Source: Perkinsus marinus ATCC 50983 (lineage: Eukaryota; Perkinsozoa; Perkinsida; Perkinsidae). Taken from it: a stretch of 33,006 nt of DNA. The notes under the pieces were generated by a model. That model was not told where the DNA came from. It ran no database searches and saw only the letters and a program-made list of their open reading frames with translations. The position numbers and the translations under genes are program-made. The stretch covers positions 8,209 to 41,214 of the forward strand of contig NW_003207586.1 in assembly GCF_000006405.1 (NCBI RefSeq), read 5' to 3'. How positions within the stretch are numbered: position 1 is the first letter of the stretch; the number at the start of each line of letters is the position of its first letter. Below are positions 18,535 to 27,900 of this stretch, piece by piece.

Positions 18535-20190
18535 GAAACCAAGAAGCAGGTTACTATGTTGATTCTCCGAACCACCAACATCCCTCATATCGACGTCTAT
18601 CTGTTCCACTGATGTTCTCTTTTGTCTAATACCACTACGATACAGGAATTCTCCCTCGAGCCGAGGCACAGTGGGAGCACACAAAGCTCACACAGAGCCG
18701 TGATAGATACTCAATAATACTCTGCAGTCGCGTCGCTTGAAGCTTTCTGAGAGATCTTACTCCTGGCAAGAACGGTTACTCACATCTTGCACTCTAGGCT
18801 TTACTCACTTTTACACAATTTCCTTTTGAGCAGTTCCTCACAAAATCACCGCTGTGCGTGAAGCATGAGAGTCTAGACATGGTGATCCGAGGCCAGTCCA
18901 GGGAGGAATTGCTCTGATAGTCTGTAGAAACTTACTGGAGTTGTAGGGACTTGTAGAACTCCTTCTCTTCGGGATTTGCCGGCAACGTTCGGGCCAATCG
19001 GCTCGCAGATGACGACTCTATGGTGGACTGTTGGCTTCCCCTTCTAGTGAAGCCACGTTATTGTGGTAGTCGACTCAACTTCTGACTGAGGGCGGACTTG
19101 CTCACCATCTGGTGTCGTTCATCACTCGCGATGAATTGATGATGCATTTCCTCTTGGCGGTTTTCATCGCACTTTGGAAGATACGCTCAAGACGATCAGC
19201 GTTTCATCATAATACTAAAAGTTTTTGAAGCTGGTGAAGTGGGTGGTTAAACCTTGAGGTCTGCTATTCTTCAGAGTCTAGCGGAAGAGGTTCACTGTGA
19301 GGTCGTCCAAGAAACTCAGATTCGACTCCAGAATTGCTTTCTTAGACTTCTGAGTTGATTCAATGAAGATGAAGTGTTATGCGATTCCTAACGGCATCAG
19401 CAGTACGCCGAGTTTAACTTTTCTCCTCACAGTTTTAAATATCCTTTTCTGATGCTAAGAAGTTCCATCAGGCGATTCGCAAGACGGAGCACTCTAGTCG
19501 ACGAACTCGGTAACTCTAATGATGATCGAGAACTCCCCTTAAGAGCTACGACGGTCAGGTGCCAAGCGTAGAGACCCGTACGCCTCGGACGGTTTCAAGC
19601 CTTTGGATGACAACTACGTCTGGGCTTACACGAGGAATATACTGGACAGCACTGTGTACACTAAGCATGCTGTTGGGGTGAGCTAGGGGAGAGGCGAAGT
19701 TGGAATCCACCTTGGATTTTCTCACCTGAGCTCTGAAACTATTCCACTACATTTTTTGGCGTAGATGTATGCGAGAAGCAACAATAATTTCCCTAAATTC
19801 TCCCAACACACGTTCGGCTGACCATGTGCATATTTTCCCACAGCGGCTGATATGATGTTAGGGCGTTTCGAATGGAGCTGCTCCCACCCCACTTGGTATG
19901 ACCCCTACACAGGGCCGTGATGGCGGCTTCGGCCTGGGCAGCAACCCCAAGACTTTCGTTGTTATTGATGTACGAGGTCCCTGGTTCGATTCTCCCCAAC
20001 GTCATTTCCCTTCAGTCCATCCCTTCCCCCAAGAGATCTCCTCCGCCGCCGCCGCCTTCCGCTCGTCCTCCTCCTCCTCCACCCAAGGCCGCATGAGTTG
20101 GTGTCGTTTCAGTGCAGTTCTACAATTCACATCTTCATGTTTATTGTGTTACAGTGTGTGTGAGGGAGAGGGACGGTCGTATCAGCATTG
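18535..20190. other. Intergenic stretch, no gene recognised
   Basis: No long frame with coding character from about 18700 to 20100. A tRNA-like B-box (GGTTCGATTCTC) lies near 19982. A CGCCGCCGCC run follows near 20043. The last ~100 bp before the gene at 20191 hold two acceptor-like sites, GTGTTACAG (about 20146-20154) and CGTATCAG (about 20178-20185), suitable for spliced-leader addition. Confidence 0.4.
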
Positions 20191-21883
20191 ATGAAATGCT
20201 CGATTGGTCTAGTCACGAGTCGGCTTGGCATTCGATACCTATCTACCCTTACGAGGGCCCAACAGACCCCAAGGGGCAAACCCATGTCGAGACAAGCTCA
20301 AATCAGCCACCAAATATCAAAGTGTCGGAGCCGCGAGGAGGTAGGAGAGTGCTGTATGGATCAGCGACACCCTACGTCAGGTTGAAAGCTTCATCGCTTC
20401 CTCCGACATCCCCGTGGAGTCCTTCGACATCGTCACGGCATGTACTGCCTTTCACCGTCTGGCCCGCTACTCCTCCTCATGCGAACACCTCCTTCACCGA
20501 ACGATCGATCGCCTGGCAGACCTCCTGGCGAGTCCCACAGCATCTGTCCACCCTAGAGTGGTCTCCAACGCCCTGTGGAGCTCTGCGAAGTTGAGAAGTC
20601 GAACTGATTGCCATAAGCTGGTACAGTGCCTGGCTTCGGTCATAACCTCCCAACCCTCCCTAGAAGCCTACGAGCCCCTACATGTGGCCAACTGCATCTG
20701 GGCTTGCGGGTCCTTGTATGAAACTACAACAGAAATGGCCATAAAGGCCGCTATAGTTTCTGCAGCGATGCCCTTGGCCGACCGCCTGATGTGTCGAAGG
20801 TCTGTCGATAGATTCACTGAGCAAAACGTGTCCAATATCATCTGGGGTCTCGGGGTGATGGAAGTCCTACACCCCCCGGGGCTCATACTGCACCTGTCGA
20901 CTCTAGCGGAGGTCCATCTCGACAACGACATTGCGGCAACACAGTCACAGGCGAACTCAGTCTGGGGTCTGGCCAAGCTCTTGCAAGCTGCTGAGGACCG
21001 AGGGGCACTCAGCGACATTGAGGGGCAACGCGTGAGGGGGGCTATTCAAAGGGTCGCTTCTCGAAGCGTCTCCAGGTGGTCCCAAGAGGGTCTACCTCCC
21101 CGACCAGAAGAGCTGGGTATGATAGTGTGGGGCTTGGCCGTGGCCCTCAGTGGTGTGGCAGAGGCCAGCAGAGGGGCTTTAGGGCAACTCTCCGCCGTCC
21201 TACGGTCCAATGCAGCGACACTGGTCGCAGGGGAGGATCCCCATCGTCTCGTGTCGAACATTCTATGGTCCTTCGGCAGCTTGCGGTACTTTGACGATAA
21301 CCTCATGGGCTTCCTTGAAACGGTCAGCCCAGTGCTGAATGACCCCGGCCAGTCCTCTGTTAGAAATGCATGTGCGAGCGTCTGGTCTCTGGCCGTCTTG
21401 GACCTCCCTCTGCCCTCAGGGCTCCTCAAGGCTGCTGTCAATTTGTGTCTTAAAGGCGATCCAGAGCCCCCGGCCATAATAGCACTCCTTGTTGGGGTTG
21501 CGGCGACCAGCAGAAGGCTGAGCTTATCCACTGACGATATTGATAGACTTTTTCGAGTCGCCGAGAGGGTGATCGAAATTGATGTTTTGTCCCCTGCCCT
21601 CGCTGCCCAGCTTTTCACAGTCCAGCTGTGGGGTTACTGTTGCCTCTCCAAACCGCTGTACTGGTCGGAACGCCTCCTAGGGAAAACGGTGAAGTGTGGT
21701 GTCGAAGGCCTGCCAACGGATAACCGCATCGTCAGCGACATGCAGAGCTCGGTGAGGGAAGCGTTGCAAAGGGCATGCCCGTCGTCCAGGCTTCTTGTGG
21801 AGCCTACTGCCAGACGGGCTGGTTGGAATGTCGATTTTGGTGTTGGTGGTGAATTAAATATTGATTGGACGATGTCAACCTGA
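20191..21883 (+). CDS. HPR/OPR-like helical repeat protein, probably mitochondrial
   Basis: Two exons: 20191-20340 (50 codons) and 20381-21883, split by a 40-nt GT-AG intron, giving 550 residues. Exon 1 begins MKCSIGLVTSRLGIRYLSTL: basic, no acids, amphipathic, so a mitochondrial presequence is likely. The body repeats a helix-pair signature N-x-x-W-x-x-A/G-x-L/M: NALWSSAKL, NCIWACGSL, NIIWGLGVM, NSVWGLAKL, IVWGLAVAL, NILWSFGSL, ASVWSLAVL. This pattern is known from OPR and apicomplexan HPR/RAP proteins that bind organelle RNA, for example in mitochondrial ribosome assembly. The end, GWNVDFGVGGELNIDW, recalls the start of a RAP domain, but the domain is not complete. An RNA-binding role is inferred from the family. 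Confidence 0.78.
20341..20380 (+). other. 40-nt intron
   Basis: Starts GTAGGAG and ends CTACGTCAG. Removing it joins exon 1 (phase 0 at GAG) to the long frame at GTTGAAAGC. Without it the first frame stops within 45 nt. Its length fits the other introns here. Confidence 0.7.
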
Positions 21884-23014
21884 TGTTTCTGGAAGTGTGG
21901 TATGAGTTGTGTTTTCGGTGAACAGTGGGGTCCTCGGGATGAAGAGAAGTATCTTGGAATGAGGTTATTTGACGATATTCCTCGGCTTCACGAACGGGCT
22001 AATTCGATAGGCTATAGACTGATCCCTCGTGAGCTAATGTGCATCGATACGAGTTCAACTAGGACGTGTTGTCGTAGGCGTTGGAGGTGAGACTCACACA
22101 CAGGTGATGATGATGCAATTGAATTGAGGCTGTGAATTGAATAGTAACCGAGAGAGTGAATTGCTGTTTTATTCGGCTCGTTTGTAAGCCTTCCAGCTCG
22201 ACTAGTTGAACAAAACAGGGACACTCTCCGAGAAAGTATCCTCATACCATCCATGGGCTTAATTGTTGACAAGAAACATAACCCAACATCCTGCAGACAA
22301 ATGAAGTTCCAACGAGAACGACTTCATACTTCCCTCGATAGCCATACGATCTATGAGGCCACCTTAATCGCTTCTCCGACCTTCTAGTATGGCGATCACT
22401 GTCCGCCTTCAACAGAGATCCTCGCCCATCCTAACCTGAGATGTTCACCTCCATTACGACTACAGATTGAATCTGTCAGATTCTCATTTTTACTCTCGAC
22501 GAGCAATAGGAGTTTCACATCCACATCCTTCCTTACAATTCAACGCCTATTTTCCTATCATTTCACGAGACATCAACCCAAGACACACTTCCTCCCACAA
22601 ATCGTTTTCAATTACAGTCACAATCGTCTTCCTCCCTCTCCCTCACACCCGATCTGATCCACTCGAGTTTCATCGTTAATGGTTGACCCCCTTTCCGAGC
22701 GCTTTCTTCTCGTTATTTTAAACAAGGCCGCTCCGCGGCGCTACGTTTCTGATTCTATCCCATTCAACATCGAGGAGTGGTATGAGGACGAGCAGTACGA
22801 GTCAGGCTTTTCCTTTTTTGGTTTCTCTTTGTTCTAGTCTGCAAGTTTTGTATCTCTCAACTCGATCATCCTCTCGAGCAGTTTGAGTCGTTTCTGGGAA
22901 CCGCCTTAGACACGCTTTTCGTTTCCCCTCAATATCAACACAAAAACTTGAGGAAGAATCAAATTAGAAAAAACATTCATCCCATATTTAGCACGCATAA
23001 ACACCAGAAAACTC
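21884..23014. other. Intergenic stretch between convergent genes
   Basis: Holds the 3' ends of the HPR-like gene (+) and the H2B gene (-). I see no coding stretch, only overlapping short frames. A T/C-rich tract runs from about 22460 to 22670. Confidence 0.5.
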
Positions 23015-23625
23015 TCATGCGTTTGCACTAGTATATTTCGTCACAGACTTCGTGCCTTCGCTCACGGCATGCTTTGCCAGCTCTCCTGGAAGGACCAAAC
23101 GAATAGCAGTCTGAATCTGACATGACACTCCCACAACAAACCCACAAGAAAAAAGATTTACTTCTCTGCTCGAGAGCGTCCCTTTAGTTGAATATTTACA
23201 CAACTTCGCCGCCTCTGAGACAATCTGAGGAGAAGCGACATCGAAAATCACCAAAACGCACACATCCAACCTTTTCAAACGTATCATTCACAAATGAATT
23301 CATAATCATCATCGACTTCTTAGAAATGCCCATATTAGGATGAACCTGATGAAAACTCCTCACAAACACACAAACAGCATTTCCTTACTTGTTTCAAAAC
23401 TCGAAAAATATATGTATTGTACGTCTCAGCATTGCGTTTCCTTCTCCTCTCTGAAACCAAAGTCCAAAATCATCAACATAAAATCATGAAATACCCACCT
23501 CCAGGCTTGCGTCCTCTCCTATTCGGCGACACCGAATTCTGCGATTCTGACATCCCCGCTGCAGATGCCGGTGGTGGAGGAGTGAGCGGCGCGGGCACAG
23601 GAACAGCTTTCTTCTTCGGAGCCAT
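23015..23625 (-). CDS. Histone H2B variant (H2B.Z-like), five exons
   Basis: Exons (minus) 23625-23499, 23450-23389, 23345-23271, 23224-23162 and 23116-23015, all with GT-AG borders and matching phases, give 142 residues. The N-terminal tail is [20 protein letters not shown] followed by a Ser/Pro/Arg part. The histone fold then reads [49 protein letters not shown] and [20 protein letters not shown], ending VTKYTSANA. The fold is unmistakable. [11 protein letters not shown] and the non-canonical tail resemble the apicomplexan H2B.Z variant that pairs with H2A.Z at promoters. An AG site (CTCAG, about 14 nt before the ATG) could take a spliced leader. Confidence 0.95.
23117..23498 (-). other. 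Four tiny introns of the H2B gene
   Basis: Introns 23451-23498 (48 nt), 23346-23388 (43), 23225-23270 (46) and 23117-23161 (45). All are GT-AG and none matches the repeat families of the DysF gene. They set the normal intron size for this genome. Confidence 0.9.
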
Positions 23626-23699
23626 CAAAACAACCAAGCTGAGTATAGGAGTTACCCAATAACGACAGTTGAGGGAAAAAAGAAACGGAAAACTGCTTT

Positions 23700-23717
23700 G
23701 GAAAAAGCGCGCGCCCG
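23700..23717 (-). promoter_or_regulatory. 18-bp GC-rich/T-run motif upstream of H2B
   Basis: CGGGCGCGCGCTTTTTCC on the minus strand, its near end 75 nt before the H2B ATG. Identical to 4207-4224 near another minus-strand start. Confidence 0.4.
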
Positions 23718-24179
23718 ATTGATCGATTACACAACAAACAAATCTGCTGAAATGGCTACAGAAAGTGAGAATAAATAATAAAGCTACGCATCGTGGAAGT
23801 CTTCTTTACTCGGCACTCCACTCACGCTGCTCACACTGTGTTGTCTTCTACTATGAATTCGGTCTGGGAGATACCCTCGAGGCTTCACAACGGATGACTT
23901 ATCCGACATTATAGCCGATACCGTATCCTGAGAAAGGGCGATCTCAATTCGGATAGATAATCTGTATCGTTGTATAGATAATACTAGAATAATTCATTAA
24001 AATATTGGTAAAACAATGATTTTTTAGCGTGCATGAAATTAAGTAGAATAATATATACATCTATTACGGTAAATCTATACATACTGTTTCCACTCATAAA
24101 TGTATGTTTGCTTCCCTCACCGGCGAAATTCCCAAAACTAAATTATGTGATAAACAGACGATAGAAGTATACCAAAACA

Positions 24180-24306
24180 ATCGGAAAATTTCCCGGAATT
24201 TCCAAGTTTATCTATTCGTGGACATTCTGAAAACCTCGGGAAAATCCCGAATTTGTGAGCAAACTCGTCTGAGAAAAGCGAACATATATTCCTCCTCCAA
24301 CACTGC
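24180..24306 (-). repeat. Diverged introner-like repeat
   Basis: Ends with CTGAGAAAAGCGAACATATA then TTCCTCCTCCAACACTG; the left half is weak. Confidence 0.5.
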
Positions 24307-24444
24307 CAACAAATGCACTCGACTATGCATATCTCTCTCCATACTCCTTACCTCACCATAAAAAGCATATGAGGATGTACGCCGGTGGTTATCGAATATC
24401 AAACAATATAAACAACAATCATATATGTGTCACTTTCAGTGTGA

Positions 24445-24573
24445 CAAGAAAACATTCACATAATCAACTACATGTGGCCGTGACAATATGGAAATTCCGA
24501 GGAATTTCTGTGAACTTCTATTCCAATTCGTAAGGGAACTCCCAAGCTCAGCTGTATATCCCTCCAACACCAA
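24445..24573 (-). repeat. Introner-like repeat downstream of the last resolved exon
   Basis: CAACTACATGTGG, CCCAAGCTCAGCTG and ATATCCCTCCAACAC in family order. Starts about 65 nt after the donor at 24637. Confidence 0.6.
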
Positions 24574-24637
24574 TTCTGCTCGATACCACGCCAAGTGTCA
24601 AACGTATATCTCAGCAACTCCAGACCCCTCACCCCAC

Positions 24638-24927
24638 CTCTCCAGTAGGAGCATGCTCAATGAAGTTGTCAAGCCAGTCCTTCCTCGTCCACTTCGGTGG
24701 TAGTTTACACCCAGGGACCTGCCAAAAAGACATACTTATAATTTCGTGGCGCGCGGTCATACCTGTTCCCTCAGCCAGTCAGCTAAAGCCTCATCCTCCT
24801 CATACGACTGAAGCACTTTCACCGACAACGCTTGCCCGACGTGAACCCGTCTGCGCAGTGATGAACACATCTTCTGAGCTTGTACCGAATCCAGCTCAGA
24901 TAGAGCCGTAGTCGGCGGAATTCTATT
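24638..24927 (-). CDS. C-terminal exons of the PH-DysF gene
   Basis: Exons 24927-24763 (55 codons) and 24718-24638 (27 codons) flank a 44-nt GT-AG intron with phase 0 on both sides. They read LRRRVHVGQALSVKVLQSYE, EDEALADWLREQ, then VPGCKLPPKWTRKDWLDNFI. The link back to 25446 runs through repeat-filled sequence and is not resolved. A donor follows the last exon, so at least one more exon lies below. Confidence 0.68.
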
Positions 24928-27900
24928 CTGAGCACGAACAACAAAATCCCAGTCTCGGGGGAATTTATGTTCGCTTTCCTCAGATGAGTAGATACACACT
25001 AGGGTGGCAACAATGGAGTTTCACCACCCTAGTGATATGAAAAACATATTTCACGACTACTGCATATCACCGCGAATATCGCGTTTCCCATGGAGTTTCA
25101 CGCCACCTCACGTAAAACGGGTGAAACTCCAATAATTTCTCAAAATTTTCTCAGAAATTTCATGTTGTCACCAGCACATGTAGTTGACCATGTGAGCTAA
25201 CTTCCCTCCCTTCTCATTGGAGTAAATACGCATTTCACAAAATTCACTACGAGAAATAATTTCTGAAATATCTTTCTTCAAACAGTTTGACAAAATGCCA
25301 CGTAGAAACGCAAATACTGAAATCGTCGATGCGTATCAGGTAAATAAAATCCACCCAAACAAACTTCGCTCCGCCGAAGAATCTTAGGTTCCTCACAGCA
25401 AGATACGAATCAGGTCCACTAGTCAGAAATTGATTTTCCACCCACCTCTATTCGTGATTCCGAGATGTGCCTCAACGCACACTTCCTAAGAAGCTTCTTC
25501 CAACGCCCTCGTCTGAAACCGTTCATAAATCTACTTAAGACGTAAAAGTAGAGTAGTAGTGATACGGGCACGAAGTAGAGAACAACGCATGCTCCTATAA
25601 GGACCTGAGCATAGACAAAATCATGAGAAAAGACAACAGTATGGAAAATTTCAGATCGATATTTTTGGCATTTCCTAATTTTTCCAACTCAAAATTGGGA
25701 AATTTTTTTCATATACTTTTTCTTCAGCATAGTATGGCGAGGAATATGCACATGGTCAATTACGTGTGTTAATGAGAATATGAAAATAACGAGAAAATTT
25801 CAGGAAATTTTCGGAAATTTTACCCAAACTCGTATATAAACCACTATAATAACTGCGGGGAACTCCCAAACTCAGCTGAGCAACGCCAACAACATACATT
25901 CCACCAACACTGCTACAAACATATTCCCCCTTTTTCACTTACCATAGCCATAATATGAGTAAGGCCCTTATCTCGCCAACAGAACAACGACACGGCTCTC
26001 TCAATGTCCTCGCAAAATTCAGCGATCTCTACTTGGGCTCTCCACGCGACTTCTCTGAAGTCTTTCCATATTTTCCCAACACCACCGATCAAACTAAGAC
26101 AACAATAACATTGGAGTTTCACCACCACCCTAGTGATATGAAAAACATATTTCACGACTACTGCATATCACCGCGAACATCGCGTTTTCACCGAGTTTTA
26201 CGACGCCACTTCGTGTGAAACTCCATTAAATGATCTATATTAAGGCATTGCCAATATCGAGATTCGTTGTATTCTGGATGTGCATGGCGCGTTAAAATAT
26301 GGCGTTATCGTTAATTCGGAGTGATTTTTTGAAAAATTTTCCGCAGTGGAATTTTCGAATAGTAACATGTAAAAGTAGTGTTGTAAAATTGGTAATATAT
26401 GTAAAAAAATCGATAAAAAATAAATACATATATAACAACCCACCTAGGCTGAGACTCTTCAGTTGCCATGTCATAAAGGTCGTAGTCGAACGCTGCTGGT
26501 GAGGGACTGCTAGTCTCAGCGCTTGCTCTTGCACCTACGTCAACAGTGATATTAAAATAATATTTCACGTTTTACTTTATGGAAAACGCATGCTATCATG
26601 ATTTCGTAGCACCCGTGAAATGGACTGATTCACGAAGTGTTTTGAATTCACTTCATATCGCGTTTTTCACATGGAGTATTACACCACTTCACGTAAAACG
26701 GGTGGTGAAACTCCAGGGTTGATGACAATTTTCTCACTAGTATACGAACTCTGGTAGAAGTGTAGAGAAACCAACAATAGTTACTAGAATTTTCATATTG
26801 TTACCAACACATGCAGTGGAGTTTCACCATCCGTTTTACGTGAAGTGGCGTCGTAAAACTCGGTGAAAAAGGCGATATTCGCGGTGATATACAGTAGTCG
26901 TGAAATATGTTTTTCACTAGTGTTTTTCATATCACTAGGGTGGTGAAACTCCAGTGTTGGAGTAGGAATATATGTTCGCTCTCCTCAGCTCACGAATATA
27001 AGAATTCTGATAGAAATGTATAAAACCCAACGAGATATTGTCACCGACACATGTAGTCGTCCATGGATATGTTTTCCCATACTGTACATAGGAGCCGTAT
27101 GTTGGAGTAAATCTTCGCTTTCCTCAGCTGAACTGAGCTGGAGTTTTCTCACTAATATACATGTTCCGATAAAAGTGTACAGAAATCAACAGTAAACTTC
27201 TCAAAACTTTAATTTTGGAGTTTCACCACCCTAGTGATATGAAAAACACTAGTGAAAAACATATTTCACGACTACTACAGGCCGCGAATATCGCGTCTTT
27301 CACCAAGTTTTATGCCACTTCACGTAAAACGGATGGTGAAACTCCAAATGGTATCGATCATGTGGGTATTTTCCCACACTGTCAATTCTTGCAAAAAAAC
27401 ACTCCCACCATAGCCGAACATTTTCTTCATATAAGAAGGATCGTCCTTTCTCCCAGAGGACGTCCCCTCCCTAGGAGATACTCGTCCAGGCGTCAGCGGC
27501 TCAGGTGGTGATTCGGCAGATACCAATGACGTCGGGTCGGCTGAGATCGCTATAGTAGGCAACCACCTCCTCCTTCTCACGAAATCGTACCTATTGCACG
27601 ATTCTGCCAAACGTGAAAGCAATGTTTAATACAGATGAATATACAGCAATACATTGACGATTCCTCCACAGTTGATACAGTGAACGATCGTGACAAATCG
27701 GCATAGGTAGCGTCGTTCACCATTGATGAATTCTCAGAGTTCTTTCCAGCCCGCAACTTCGCCATAATACTGTCAACTACGCCTGGTCGTCCGCTCAAGA
27801 AAAATAAGGCGAATACATCAGCTATTACAAACTCTAGCGGGACGAACTATATGTATACATCTAATGCACATCTATATGCATCGCTGAAAGCCGCGACGCT

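Noticed and set aside
20668-21618. Long minus-strand frames within the HPR-like gene
   Set aside because: Shadows of a GC-rich coding strand; no repeat or domain pattern.
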